A DNA stretch of 64,000 nucleotides from Stakelama saccharophila. GTDB taxonomy: Bacteria; Pseudomonadota; Alphaproteobacteria; Sphingomonadales; Sphingomonadaceae. Of the stretch, positions 9,515 to 18,707 are shown in pieces. Where the stretch lies: contig NZ_CP135076.1 in the NCBI RefSeq assembly GCF_032229225.1, positions 1,035,001 through 1,099,000 of the forward strand, given 5' to 3'. Within the stretch, counting starts at the first letter, position 1; every line of letters begins with the position of its first letter. Made by a program: the position numbers and the translations under genes. The notes under the pieces are model-generated. The model was not told the DNA's origin. It saw only the letters and a program-made list of their open reading frames with translations, and did no database searches.

Positions 9515-9652
9515 AACCGGGAGGCGAATGCTGTCAGCCCATAGACCGGGTTCCGCCTTCGCGGAAGTACAAGGAAGGCTGCGCTGGAATGAGGCTTTTC
9601 CTGAGCCGGCCCAAGGGTCCGGAATGGCGTTCAAGGTCGGTCGGACTTACCT

Positions 9653-11413
9653 TTAGGACGGGCGCTGCCTGCGGCCCCTTCCGCTGCCCTTCGCACCGTC
9701 CCGTCCCCTGGCTCCGGCAGCGCGAGAGGCCTGTCCGCCGCCGCGTGCTTTCGGGCCGCCTTGCCGGGGCTTGCGCGCCTTCGCATTTCGGTTGCCGCGC
9801 GCAGCTTCGCGGGGGCCGTCGGATGGCTCGATCCGGACACTCTCTTCATCGCCATCGTCATTCGCCGTGCGGGCAAGCGCGGCGTTGAACTTGCCCGCAA
9901 TGGCGCGCGGCACCTGAAAATGGGTTTCGTTGGCGCCGATGCGGATCGCGCCGACCTCGTTGCGGGTGATATGGCCGCGCCGGCACAGCAGCGGGAGCAG
10001 CCAGCGCGGATCGGCATTCTGCCGGCGCCCGATATCGAGGCGGAACCACATGACGTCTTCAAAGCCGGGCCGGTGGCGCTCCTGCTGTGCGGCGCGGCGC
10101 GCCTCGGGCGTGTTCTCGATCATGTCCTCGGGCTGCGGCATGGCGGCGCGGTGCGCGCGAACCAGCGCCGCGGCGATGTCCTCGGGCGAGCGTTCGGCGA
10201 GCAGGCGCTGCGCCAACGCGCGATCCTCGTCGTCATACTCGGCGGGCTGGAGCAGGTCGGACAGCAGCCGTTCGCGATCCCGCGCGCGGATCGTCTCGGG
10301 CGTCGGCGCTTCGATCCAGTCGGCGTTGATCCGCGCGCCGCGCAGCATCGATTCAACGCGCTTGCGGCGTGGATAGGGGACGATCAGCACCGCCGTTCCC
10401 TTCCTTCCCGCACGGCCTGTACGGCCGGAGCGGTGTTGCAGCGTTTCGGCGTCGCGCGGAATCTCGACATGGATGACGAGGCTCAGGCTCGGCAGGTCGA
10501 TCCCGCGCGCGGCGACATCGGTCGCCACGCAGACGCGGGCGCGCCGGTCGCGCAGCGCCTGAAGCGCCTGGTTGCGCTCCGACTGCGAATGTTCGCCCGA
10601 CAGCGCGACGACGGCGAAACCGCGCTCCTGCAAGGTGGCGTGCAGCCGGCGGACATTGTCGCGCGTGGCGCAGAACAGGATCGCCGTCTCGGCCTCGTGA
10701 AAGCGCAACAGATTGATTGCCGCGGCTTCTATTTCGGCGGGCGAGACGGTCACCGCCTGAAAGGCGATGTCGCCGTGCCCGCGGTCGTCGCCGGCGGTCG
10801 CGATGCGCAGCGCATCGCGCTGATACCGTCTGGCCAGCGCGACGATGGGCTTTGGCATCGTGGCGGAAAACAGCAGCGTGCGCCGACCCTCCGGCGTCGC
10901 GTCGAGGATTTCCTCGAGATCTTCGCGAAACCCCATGTCGAGCATTTCGTCGGCTTCGTCGAGCACCACCGCGCGGAGCGAGGACAGGTCGAGCGCGCCG
11001 CGTTCGAGATGGTCGCGCAGTCGCCCCGGCGTGCCGACGACAATATGCGCGCCGCCGCGCAATGCGCGCCGTTCCTTCGATGCGTCCATGCCGCCGACGC
11101 AGGTGGCGATGCGCGCGCCGGCCCTGGCATAGAGCCAGCCCAGTTCCCGGCTCACTTGCAACGCCAATTCGCGCGTCGGCGCGACGATCAGCGCGAGCGG
11201 GGTGCGCGCTGGCGCGGCAAGACTGCCGAGAAGGTCGTCAGCCAGCGAAAGCCCGAAGGCGACGGTCTTGCCCGAGCCGGTCTGGGCGGAGACGATCAGA
11301 TCGCGGCCGAGTGCCTCGGGCGCGAGAACGGCGGCCTGAACGGCAGTGGGCTCGGCATAGCCGCGTTCGGCAAGCGCGTCGCCGAATACGGTCGGAAGGG
11401 TGGAAAAGGTCAT
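9653..11413 (-). CDS. DEAD-box ATP-dependent RNA helicase, 586 aa
   Basis: A DbpA/CsdA-type RNA helicase. Visible motifs are the Q-motif region (FGDALAERGYAEPTAVQ), Walker A SAQTGSGKT, DEAD (VLDEADEMLDMGF), SAT, and the C-terminal helicase motifs with HRSGRTGRAG. After the helicase core there is a small domain resembling the DbpA RNA-binding domain (about residues 450-520, with GAIRIGANETHFQV), then a basic tail rich in Arg, Lys and Gly that should bind RNA non-specifically. It probably acts in ribosome assembly or mRNA turnover. The open frame extends to 11785, but the ATG at 11413 gives the standard N-terminus; upstream sequence is unrelated (see the aldolase remnant). Confidence 0.9.
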   Translation of the reverse strand: MTFSTLPTVFGDALAERGYAEPTAVQAAVLAPEALGRDLIVSAQTGSGKTVAFGLSLADDLLGSLAAPARTPLALIVAPTRELALQVSRELGWLYARAGARIATCVGGMDASKERRALRGGAHIVVGTPGRLRDHLERGALDLSSLRAVVLDEADEMLDMGFREDLEEILDATPEGRRTLLFSATMPKPIVALARRYQRDALRIATAGDDRGHGDIAFQAVTVSPAEIEAAAINLLRFHEAETAILFCATRDNVRRLHATLQERGFAVVALSGEHSQSERNQALQALRDRRARVCVATDVAARGIDLPSLSLVIHVEIPRDAETLQHRSGRTGRAGRKGTAVLIVPYPRRKRVESMLRGARINADWIEAPTPETIRARDRERLLSDLLQPAEYDDEDRALAQRLLAERSPEDIAAALVRAHRAAMPQPEDMIENTPEARRAAQQERHRPGFEDVMWFRLDIGRRQNADPRWLLPLLCRRGHITRNEVGAIRIGANETHFQVPRAIAGKFNAALARTANDDGDEESVRIEPSDGPREAARGNRNAKARKPRQGGPKARGGGQASRAAGARGRDGAKGSGRGRRQRPS

Positions 11414-11857
11414 GATGCTCGCGGATTGGCCAGGCCGTGGACGGCGGGGCAGGATATGTGTCTGTGTGGCGGCCGGTTCTCGAATGAATGTCGGCCGAAG
11501 CGAGTCGCGACGGCCGATCGAGCCGATCGCGTCGAGGCTTTTGCCGGGCGCATACAGCATCGCCATCGCTTTTGCTCCAATTGTTTTCGGTCGCCGCCGT
11601 TGCCGCCGTCGCCAAACGCTGCGGGGGAACGCTGTCGAGCCCTGTGCCTTCAGCAAGGCCGGGCTCGCGGCATCTGCCGGGAAGAGCTTGAGCGCATCGG
11701 CGCCGGCCTGAAGCGCGGCGAAGCTGTGCCTGCGCAAGATCGACCGTATGACGCCGAGGTGCGCGCGATCGACTATCGACCACAACTGCCTGGGATAACA
11801 TACTGGAGGGCGAAGCGAGCGACCAGCTCCACTGTGCCTCCGGCCCGTCCGAGTTCC
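11414..11857. other. Gene-free stretch between helicase and NnrU gene
   Basis: This 444-bp stretch has no intact gene. It holds the leader of the helicase gene on the minus strand and, at about 11645-11727, a short remnant of a sugar-acid aldolase gene described separately. The remainder shows no recognisable element. Confidence 0.5.
11645..11727 (-). pseudogene. Remnant of a 2-dehydro-3-deoxy-6-phosphogalactonate aldolase gene
   Basis: The minus strand encodes a short segment, FAALQAGADALKLFPADA followed by ASPALLKA, that closely resembles the C-terminal part of the KDPGal aldolase barrel, in which this lysine/phenylalanine/proline motif binds the substrate phosphate. The similarity stops on both sides and no other aldolase segment (such as the catalytic Lys region) was found in nearby frames. 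It is read as a decayed gene fragment. The match is by eye only. Confidence 0.5.
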
Positions 11858-12562
11858 TCAGCCGATCCAGCGCCAGATGCCGGCGGGCCAGCCGGCGAGC
11901 GGCATGTGCGCCCAGCTTGCGGCCAGCCATAACAGGATTCCGCCGACAAAGGCCGGCGTGCGCGGCCAGGCGGCGGCCCATTGTGCGCGTCCCTCGGTGA
12001 GCGCGACGAACGGCCAGAAGGACGTTACGCCCTCCCACCGGCTCCAGAGCCTGGGCTGAAGCCGTTCCTTCTTCCGATCCTGCAGCGCCGCGCCGCCGAG
12101 CGCCAGGATCGCTATGCCGAGCGTCAGGACGAAATTGGCCGCGACCGGCAGCACCAGGATATGCGCCAGCGACCACAATGCGAAGGACCACATCATCGGG
12201 TGGCGGGTGATGGCGAAGACGCCGCGCGGGGCGGGGGGACGGGCGCTTTCCGGCTCCTCGGGGCGCGGCAGAGCCGGGTTGCCGTGGAAGGACCCGACGA
12301 GCAGCACGCTCGCCACCAGCATGATCAGCGTCGCCAGCACCCAGAGTCCGTCCCCGACATGCCACCAGAAACGCTGCATCGGCACCGCGCGATAGGCGAG
12401 CACGACCCAGCCCAGGGTGATGAGGGCGACCAGTGAATAGAGCCCCAGGAACCGCCGGTTGCCGAAGCGCGTCACCAGTGGCGCGCGCAAGGGATGGGAA
12501 AGGAGGAAATGCGACCCGACAAAGGCGATGCAGGCCAGGACCAGGTTCGCCATTTCCTCCAT
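11858..12562 (-). CDS. NnrU-family integral membrane protein, 234 aa
   Basis: The protein has about six hydrophobic segments and the NnrU-family pattern: an N-terminal FVGSHFLLSHPLRAPL, then RRFLGLYSLVALITLGWV, and the ITRHPMMWSFALWSLAHIL motif shared with isoprenylcysteine methyltransferase-like membrane proteins. NnrU was named for nitrite/nitric oxide reduction clusters in Rhodobacter, but stand-alone copies like this one are widespread and the function is unclear. It starts 5 bp after the stop codon of the peptide transporter gene and is probably co-transcribed. A second ATG at 12553 is also possible. Confidence 0.82.
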   Translation of the reverse strand: MEEMANLVLACIAFVGSHFLLSHPLRAPLVTRFGNRRFLGLYSLVALITLGWVVLAYRAVPMQRFWWHVGDGLWVLATLIMLVASVLLVGSFHGNPALPRPEEPESARPPAPRGVFAITRHPMMWSFALWSLAHILVLPVAANFVLTLGIAILALGGAALQDRKKERLQPRLWSRWEGVTSFWPFVALTEGRAQWAAAWPRTPAFVGGILLWLAASWAHMPLAGWPAGIWRWIG

Positions 12563-12567
12563 TCCCC

Positions 12568-14418
12568 TCAGCGTGAGGACGGCCGCAATTCCTCCGGCTT
12601 CGGATCGAAGCCCGCCGCTTGCGGCTCGGCCAGTTCGTTGTCGCCCTCCATCGCATGGTCGGGTTCGTCCTTCAACGTGTCGAGGTGCGACAGCCGCTTC
12701 ACGAAAATCGCCAGGAACATAACGACCACGCCGACGCCCACGGTGACCCAGCCGATCTGGGAATAGATGGCGAGAATCGATTGCTTGGATGCGTCACCGT
12801 CCTCGCCGCCCGTGGCCTGGCCGATCAAGCCGGCGACGAAGTTGCCTCCCGCGGTGCCGAAGAACCAGGCCGCCATGATCAGACTGGCGATGTGCTTGGG
12901 CGCAAGGCGGTTCATTGCCGACAATCCGACCGGCGACAGGCAAAGCTCGCCAGAGGTGTGCAGGAAATAGATCAGGAAGATGAAGATCACCGGCGTGGCG
13001 GTTGCCATCCCGGCTGCATGCGCGCCGTAGTTGAGTACAAGAAAGCCCGCGCCGAGCAGGATGAGGCCGATGCCGAACTTGGCGGGCGTCGATGGTTCCA
13101 GTCCGCGTTTGCCGAGCATCGGCCACAGCATCGCCAGTAGCGGCCCGAGCAGGATGATGTAGATCGGGTTCACAGACTGGAACAGCGAAGCGTCGATGCC
13201 TGCGCGATCGACATAGCGATCGGTGAACAGGCTCAGGCTGCCGCCGGCCTGCTCGAACAGGCCCCAGAAGATCGGGTTCAGCGCGATCAGGAAGATAATC
13301 ACGTAAATCCGGTCACGGGCGTGGTCGGTCTTCGTCATGCCCTGCTGCAGGATCACACCCAGCAACAATGCGAAGCCGGCGAGCGCAACGATGCCGGCAA
13401 GGCTTTCGGGAACGGCCCACAGGCCGAGCACGGTGCCGACATAAAGCGCGCTGCCGATGACGATGAGTGCCGATGCTCCGCGGAATGCGTTGGTCGGTCC
13501 GCTCGGCGCCCGGGCGAACGATCCGTAGGGCAGTTCGAAAATGCCGGTCGCCAACACGTAGAGGAGCAAGACCACGCCGGAAACCAGCATCAACGACCCG
13601 ACCACGTCCTGCGCTTGGATGAGCGCCCAGATGACCGCGATCGAGAGGAGCCCCGCGCCGTAGATCAGCCATTCGAGGTTGACGCCCGCCACAGCCTTCT
13701 TGAGCACTTGAGGATCGGTCGGCTCGCCCTTGCCCTGCAGCAGGGGCTTGAAGCCGATGAACACGACCAGGCCCAGGAGCATGCCGACCCCGGCGGCGCC
13801 GAAGCCCCAGCTCCAGCCCCAATTCTCGCCCAGCCAGCCGGCGATGATCGTGCCGACGGCGGCGCCGACGTTAATGCCCATGTAGAAGATGGTGTAGGCG
13901 CTGTCGCGGCGGACATCGGTGATCGAGTAGAGCTGGCCGACGATGACCGAGATGTTGGCCTTCAGGAAGCCGGAACCGACGATGATGAAGGAAAGCGCCA
14001 GCCAGAAGATGTTGATGGTCGGATCGCTCTGGCCGCCGGTGCCCTCGAACGCCATCAGGAAATGGCCGCCGGTCAGCACCACCGCGCCGAACAGCACGGC
14101 CTTGCGCTGGCCCAGCCACTTGTCGGCGAGATACCCGCCCAGCACCGGCGTGATGTACACCAGCGAGGTATAGGCGCCGTAGATCAGGTTCGCCTTCGAA
14201 TCGTCGAACAGCCAGTGCTTGGTGAGATAGAAGATGAGGAGCGCGCGCATCCCGTAATAGGAGAAACGCTCCCACATTTCGGCGAAGAACAGGACGTACA
14301 GCCCCTTTGGGTGACCGAAGACCTCCTTTTGCGGGCGCGTAACGGCATAGGCGCCCGCGAGCAGGAACGCCGCCAATACGGCAATCCCGCCCAACAGGAT
14401 GATGGTGTTGAAACTCAC
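12568..14418 (-). CDS. POT-family proton-dependent oligopeptide transporter, 616 aa
   Basis: A PTR2/POT-type MFS symporter that imports di- and tripeptides with protons. It shows the family signatures: ERFSYYGMRALLIFYLT in the first helix region, GGYLADKWLGQRKAV, FYMGINVGA and the C-terminal FFLHTSGELCLSP-like segment (residues ...YFLHTSGELCLSPVGL). Fourteen or so transmembrane segments are evident. The start codon is GTG at 14418. The gene heads a likely two-gene unit with the NnrU gene. The substrate range beyond small peptides cannot be deduced. Confidence 0.92.
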   Translation of the reverse strand: MSFNTIILLGGIAVLAAFLLAGAYAVTRPQKEVFGHPKGLYVLFFAEMWERFSYYGMRALLIFYLTKHWLFDDSKANLIYGAYTSLVYITPVLGGYLADKWLGQRKAVLFGAVVLTGGHFLMAFEGTGGQSDPTINIFWLALSFIIVGSGFLKANISVIVGQLYSITDVRRDSAYTIFYMGINVGAAVGTIIAGWLGENWGWSWGFGAAGVGMLLGLVVFIGFKPLLQGKGEPTDPQVLKKAVAGVNLEWLIYGAGLLSIAVIWALIQAQDVVGSLMLVSGVVLLLYVLATGIFELPYGSFARAPSGPTNAFRGASALIVIGSALYVGTVLGLWAVPESLAGIVALAGFALLLGVILQQGMTKTDHARDRIYVIIFLIALNPIFWGLFEQAGGSLSLFTDRYVDRAGIDASLFQSVNPIYIILLGPLLAMLWPMLGKRGLEPSTPAKFGIGLILLGAGFLVLNYGAHAAGMATATPVIFIFLIYFLHTSGELCLSPVGLSAMNRLAPKHIASLIMAAWFFGTAGGNFVAGLIGQATGGEDGDASKQSILAIYSQIGWVTVGVGVVVMFLAIFVKRLSHLDTLKDEPDHAMEGDNELAEPQAAGFDPKPEELRPSSR

Positions 14419-14549
14419 AAGGCGATCCTTTTCGAATCCGGTTCGCCGCGGCCGGCCGCGGCAATTTGTCGATGAGGCGAACCTAACGGCACAGACGCCG
14501 ATGCCAAGCGCATTGTCGACCGGGCGCGCAGTGCTTAGCTGACGGGCCT

Positions 14550-15128
14550 ATGCTGAACGACAACACGACACCGCTCACCCATCTCGCAACCCGCCGTTCC
14601 GGCAAGCCGCGCGATATGATCGCGCCGGGTCCGGACGAGGGGCAGATCCGGCAGATGATCGAGATCGCCGGCCGGACGCCCGACCACGGCAAGCTCGCCC
14701 CGTGGCGCTTCGTGATCGTTCCGGCCGACCGGCGCGACCGCCTGGCGGAGGTCATCGTCACCGCCTATCGCGCCGAAAAGCCCGATGCCGGTCGGCTGGA
14801 GATCGAGGCGATGGACCAGTTCGCCCGCCAGGCGCCGGCGCTCGTCGTGGCCCTGTCGTCGCCGCGGACCGACAGCCATATCCCGCTCTGGGAGCAAGAA
14901 CTGTCGGCAGGCGCTGCCTGCATGAACCTGTTGCATGCCGCGCATGCAATGGGTTTCGTCGCAGGCTGGTTGACGGGATGGGCGGCCTATTCCGATGCGG
15001 TGCGCGATGCCTTCGGGGCGCCGCATGAGCGCATCGCCGGCTTTCTGTTCGTCGGATCACCGGGAAAACCGGTCGAGGAACGGCCGCGCCCGGAGACGGA
15101 ACGGATCGCCAGCACATGGCAGGGTTAG
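14550..15128 (+). CDS. Nitroreductase-family protein (YdjA-like), 192 aa
   Basis: An FMN-dependent oxidoreductase of the nitroreductase family. The N-terminal LATRRSGKPRDMIAPGP supplies the FMN phosphate-binding arginines, and the segments AGRTPDHGKLAPWRFVIV and AACMNLLHAAHAMGFVAGWLTG are typical of the short YdjA subgroup. It would act as a cytoplasmic homodimer using NAD(P)H; the physiological substrate is unknown. It is divergent from the peptide transporter and is followed 38 bp later by a GntR regulator, which may or may not be functionally linked. Confidence 0.88.
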   Translation: MLNDNTTPLTHLATRRSGKPRDMIAPGPDEGQIRQMIEIAGRTPDHGKLAPWRFVIVPADRRDRLAEVIVTAYRAEKPDAGRLEIEAMDQFARQAPALVVALSSPRTDSHIPLWEQELSAGAACMNLLHAAHAMGFVAGWLTGWAAYSDAVRDAFGAPHERIAGFLFVGSPGKPVEERPRPETERIASTWQG

Positions 15129-15131
15129 GGG

Positions 15132-15160
15132 TTGGACATGGTGGGCAACTGGTGTATTAA
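15132..15160 (+). promoter_or_regulatory. Promoter of the GntR regulator gene, predicting a leaderless mRNA
   Basis: TTGGAC at 15132-15137 and TATTAA at 15155-15160 are separated by 17 bp. Transcription would start about 7 bp beyond the -10 element, which is the A of the start codon at 15167. No Shine-Dalgarno sequence precedes that codon, consistent with leaderless translation. CTGG at 15150-15153 and CCAG at 15162-15165 bracket the -10 box symmetrically and may be a self-operator. Confidence 0.5.
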
Positions 15161-15166
15161 GCCAGC

Positions 15167-15523
15167 ATGACAGCATGGGAAACCGAGGACGGCCCGGTCT
15201 ATTTGCGGTTGCGTGCGATGATCGCGGCTGCGATCCTGCGCGGCGAATATGAAGCGGGCGACCAGCTTCCTTCGGTGCGCGCGCTGGCGGCGCAATATGG
15301 CGCCAATCCGCTGACGGTCGCCAAGGCCTATCAGACCTTCCAGGACGATGGCTATGTCGAGGTTCGCCGCGGCGTCGGTATGTTCATCCTTCCCGGCGCG
15401 GTCGATCGGCTGCGTGTCGCCGAGCGCGAACGCTTCCTCTCAAGCCACTGGCCGAAGGTCCGCGACCATATCGCGCTGATCGGGCTCGACCCGGCCGATC
15501 TGCTCGATCGCGAAACAGCGTGA
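15167..15523 (+). CDS. GntR-family transcriptional regulator (short YtrA-type), 118 aa
   Basis: A winged-helix regulator with the GntR helix-turn-helix at about residues 30-75: AGDQLPSVRALAAQYGANPLTVAKAYQTFQDDGYVEVRRGVGMFI. The rest is a short C-terminal helix region of about 40 residues for dimerisation, with no ligand-binding domain, which is the YtrA subfamily layout. YtrA regulators often control adjacent ABC transporters, but none is next to this gene. The start codon has no ribosome binding site and coincides with the predicted transcription start. Confidence 0.88.
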   Translation: MTAWETEDGPVYLRLRAMIAAAILRGEYEAGDQLPSVRALAAQYGANPLTVAKAYQTFQDDGYVEVRRGVGMFILPGAVDRLRVAERERFLSSHWPKVRDHIALIGLDPADLLDRETA

Positions 15524-15729
15524 GGCTCGGGTCCGGCGCTGCCTTCCCAAAGAAATTTTTCACCCTGCCTGAGTTGTTGCACTGCACCTAAAGCGTAGCG
15601 AGCGTGCCGATTCGCCGCTGTTGTGCCGGCGCAACAGCGGCTGGCAACCATGGCATGGTTCGGTTCGTCGCGGGAACAAAACATATCATCGCCCGGTTTC
15701 CTTTCCGACTTTGGAAGGGAGTAACGAGT

Positions 15730-15963
15730 ATGGTCCAGGTTCGACAGAAGACGATTCCAGGTCGCTCGGGATACCGGGTTTCCTATCGGATGAACGAAGT
15801 GAATCACTGCCCCGGTTGCGGCAACACCCAGTGGGAAGTCGGCCGCATGACGGCGGAATGTTCGTTCTGCCATGCCGCCGTGCCGATCAACGAGGGCGGT
15901 ATGACGGGCGTTGGCCTGATCCGCACGACGCGCCCGGCGGAAAAGGCGCCGCTCGCGGCATGA
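15730..15963 (+). CDS. Conserved small zinc-ribbon-like protein, 77 aa
   Basis: A short protein with two cysteine pairs, CPGC near residue 27 and CSFC near residue 45, that should form a zinc ribbon. Between and around them are NEVNHCPGCGNTQWEVGRM and the C-terminal MTGVGLIRTT. The start at 15730 is preceded by a GGAAGGGAG ribosome binding site; a longer frame from 15604 is less likely. Similar proteins occur in many sphingomonads without known function. It ends 4 bp before the convergent acyl-CoA dehydrogenase gene. Confidence 0.75.
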   Translation: MVQVRQKTIPGRSGYRVSYRMNEVNHCPGCGNTQWEVGRMTAECSFCHAAVPINEGGMTGVGLIRTTRPAEKAPLAA

Positions 15964-15967
15964 CCGC

Positions 15968-17692
15968 TCAGGCGGCGAAGGCGTCGGCGGATACCGCATA
16001 TAGCGCATCCGCCGACGCCGTCGCCGCAGCGTTCAACCCCAGTGCCTCGGGCACGATCTGATCGACATAGAAGCGCACGGCGGCCGCCTTCATCGCCGCA
16101 AAGTCCGGTTCGGCGCCGGACGCCTCCACAGCGCGGCCCTCGCGTTCCATCAACCAGCCGCATACCGCCGTCGCAAGCATGGTAAGGAACGGACAGCTTC
16201 CCGCCAGCCGGTCCTCGATCCTCACCGACAGCATGTGCCGCCCCACCGCCTCACACATGTCCAGCAGGGCGAGGAGGGCGTCCCCGCGCGATTCGCGCCG
16301 CATCTCGTCGATCAGGGCGCGCAACGTCGCGCCACTGTCCAGCGACAGCTTGCGACCGACGAGATCGGCCGCCTGGATGCCGTTGGTTCCTTCGTAGATG
16401 CGCGTCACGCGGGCGTCGCGAAAATGCTGGGACGCGCCGGTTTCCTCGACATATCCCATGCCGCCATGCACCTGGATACCGATGTCGGCGACCTCGCAGC
16501 CGATGTCGGTGCCGTGTGCCTTGGCGAGCGGCGTCAGCAGGTCGAGGCGCTGCTTCGCGCGCGCATCGCCCAGTGCGGCGCGGTCCACCTGGCCGGCGGC
16601 GTAATAGACCAGCGCCCGGATCGCCTGGGTCTGCGCCTTCATCCGCAGCAGCATGCGCCGGACGTCGGGATGCTCGATGATCGCGACCGGCTCGCGGCCG
16701 GGGGCGCCCGCTTTTGCGGATTGGATCCGCTCGCGGGCATAGGTCACGGCGCGCTGCGTGGCGCGTTCGGCGACCTGCACGCCTTCGAGGCCGACATTCA
16801 GGCGAGCGTTGTTCATCATGGTGAACATCGCCGCCATGCCGCCGCCTTCCGCGCCGATCAGTTCGCCCGCGCAGTCGCCATGTTCGCCGAAGCTCAGCAC
16901 GCAGGTCGGTGAGGCGTGCAGCCCCATCTTGTGTTCGATCGAGACGGCCTTGACGTCGTTGGGCGCACCGGGCCGCCCGTCGGCGTCCAGCCGGTATTTG
17001 GGCACCAGAAAGAGCGACAGTCCCTTGGTGCCCGGCGGCGCATCGGGCGTTCGCGCCAGAACGAGATGCACGATATTGTCGGTCAGGTCGTGATCGCCGA
17101 ACGAGATGAATATCTTCGTGCCCGTGATCGACCAGATGCCATCGGCGCGCGGTTCGGCGCGGGTTTTCAGCGCGCCCACGTCCGACCCCGCCTGCGGCTC
17201 CGTAAGGTTCATGGTGCCGGTCCATTCACCGCTCGCGAGACGGGGCAGATACAGCCGCTGCTGCTCCTCGCTGCCATGGTGCGTCAGCGCCTCGACCGCG
17301 CCCATGGTCAGCGTCGGGGCCAGCGCGAAGCTCAAATTCGCCGCGCCCAGCGTCTCCAGCACGGCGGTGGCCAGCACATAGGGCAGACCTTGCCCACCGA
17401 AGGCCTCCGACACGCCGACCGTGCCCCACCCGCCATCGACATAGGCGCGATAGGCCGCGCGGAAGCCGTCCGGCATCACCACGCCGTCCTCGGTCCATTT
17501 CGCGCCGACGGTGTCGCCCGCGCGGTCGAGCGGCGCCCATTCGCCGGCCGCGAGCTGGCCCGCACCCTCCAGCACGGCGTCGACCACGTCGCTGCTCGCG
17601 GCGGCGAAGCGATCGGTGTCGGCAAGCTCGGCCAGATGCACGACATGATCGAGCACGAAACGCTGTTCGGCGACGGGCGGCGTGAAGGCCAT
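15968..17692 (-). CDS. Acyl-CoA dehydrogenase, 574 aa
   Basis: A flavin-dependent acyl-CoA dehydrogenase of the long (about 590 aa) subfamily that includes the DmdC-type enzymes. The N-terminal MAFTPPVAEQRFVLDHVVHL, the FAD-binding MNLTEPQAGSDVGALKTRA and WSITGTKIFISFGDHDLT, and the C-terminal dehydrogenase helices with QVHGGMGYVEETGASQHFRDARVTRIYEGTNGIQ (catalytic Glu region) are all present. An extra C-terminal domain of about 130 residues is characteristic of this group. It probably oxidises a medium- or branched-chain acyl-CoA. It is divergent from the Sua5 gene with about 48 bp between them. Confidence 0.9.
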   Translation of the reverse strand: MAFTPPVAEQRFVLDHVVHLAELADTDRFAAASSDVVDAVLEGAGQLAAGEWAPLDRAGDTVGAKWTEDGVVMPDGFRAAYRAYVDGGWGTVGVSEAFGGQGLPYVLATAVLETLGAANLSFALAPTLTMGAVEALTHHGSEEQQRLYLPRLASGEWTGTMNLTEPQAGSDVGALKTRAEPRADGIWSITGTKIFISFGDHDLTDNIVHLVLARTPDAPPGTKGLSLFLVPKYRLDADGRPGAPNDVKAVSIEHKMGLHASPTCVLSFGEHGDCAGELIGAEGGGMAAMFTMMNNARLNVGLEGVQVAERATQRAVTYARERIQSAKAGAPGREPVAIIEHPDVRRMLLRMKAQTQAIRALVYYAAGQVDRAALGDARAKQRLDLLTPLAKAHGTDIGCEVADIGIQVHGGMGYVEETGASQHFRDARVTRIYEGTNGIQAADLVGRKLSLDSGATLRALIDEMRRESRGDALLALLDMCEAVGRHMLSVRIEDRLAGSCPFLTMLATAVCGWLMEREGRAVEASGAEPDFAAMKAAAVRFYVDQIVPEALGLNAAATASADALYAVSADAFAA

Positions 17693-17740
17693 CGGGGTCC
17701 TCTCTTGTGCTGTTGTCGGTCGCGGTATAGCGCGGATTTC

Positions 17741-18691
17741 GTGGCTGAACCAAACCGACAGGGTGCGATAGAGACGTTACGCTACGGCGCGCGGGCGATC
17801 GCTCGCGGTGCCGAAGTGATTCGCGCCGGCGGCCTGGTCGCGGTGCCGACCGAAACGGTGTACGGGCTCGCCGCCGACGCGACCGACGCCCGGGCCGTGG
17901 CTCGCATCTATGCGGCGAAGGGGCGGCCGAGCTTCAATCCGCTGATCGTGCACGTGCGATCGCTGGACGAGGCGCGGTCGCTCGCCGTCTTCGGCGAAGC
18001 CGCGCTGGCGCTTGCGGAGGCGTTCTGGCCCGGTCCGCTGACGCTCGTCCTGCCGCGCCGGAGCGACGCACCCATCGCATCGCTCGTGACCGCCGGGCTC
18101 GATACCATCGCCCTTCGCATGCCGGCCCATCCCGCGATGCGCGACCTGATCATGGCCGCCGACCGTCCCTTGGCGGCCCCGTCGGCCAATCCCAGCGGCG
18201 GCATCAGCCCGACGCGCGCGGAGCATGTCGCATCGCGCTTTCGCGAGGGGCTGGGGCTGATCATCGATGCCGGCGCGACCGATGCGGGGCTGGAATCGAC
18301 GATCGTCGCCCCCGGGCCGCCGCTGCGTCTGCTGCGTCCCGGTCCGGTCACGGCGGAGCAGGTGCAAGCGGTGCTCGGCGCGGTGCCGGGCGAGGCGGGC
18401 GCGCGGATCGAGGCGCCGGGCCAGCTTGCCAGCCACTATGCGCCGGACAAGCCGCTGCGCCTCGACGCGACCGGCGCGCGCGAGGGGGAGTATCTGATCG
18501 GCTTCGGCGACGTGGCAGGCGATGCCCAGCTATCGGCCGGCGGCGATCTGGTCGAAGCGGCGGCGCGCCTGTTCGACTGTCTTCACCGCGCGGACGCCGC
18601 CGGATCGCGCGCGATCGCCGTCGCGCCCGTTCCGGCGGTGGGCATCGGCGTGGCGATCAACGACCGACTGCGGCGCGCGGCGACCCGCTGA
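17741..18691 (+). CDS. L-threonylcarbamoyladenylate synthase (Sua5/YwlC type), 316 aa
   Basis: The enzyme makes threonylcarbamoyl-AMP from threonine, bicarbonate and ATP for the t6A modification at position 37 of ANN-decoding tRNAs. The YrdC domain is clear: GGLVAVPTETVYGLAADAT, AKGRPSFNPLIVHV, FWPGPLTLVLPR, APSANPSGGISPTRAEHV, followed by the linker and C-terminal Sua5 domain (PGQLASHYAPDKPLRL). No ATG lies near the expected start; a GTG at 17741 gives the family N-terminus and length and was chosen. Confidence 0.88.
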   Translation: MAEPNRQGAIETLRYGARAIARGAEVIRAGGLVAVPTETVYGLAADATDARAVARIYAAKGRPSFNPLIVHVRSLDEARSLAVFGEAALALAEAFWPGPLTLVLPRRSDAPIASLVTAGLDTIALRMPAHPAMRDLIMAADRPLAAPSANPSGGISPTRAEHVASRFREGLGLIIDAGATDAGLESTIVAPGPPLRLLRPGPVTAEQVQAVLGAVPGEAGARIEAPGQLASHYAPDKPLRLDATGAREGEYLIGFGDVAGDAQLSAGGDLVEAAARLFDCLHRADAAGSRAIAVAPVPAVGIGVAINDRLRRAATR

Positions 18692-18707
18692 CCGCCCGTC
18701 CGCCGCC

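Noticed and set aside
9761..11932. Long plus-strand open frame opposite the DEAD-box helicase
   Set aside because: It mirrors the helicase gene and shows no motif.
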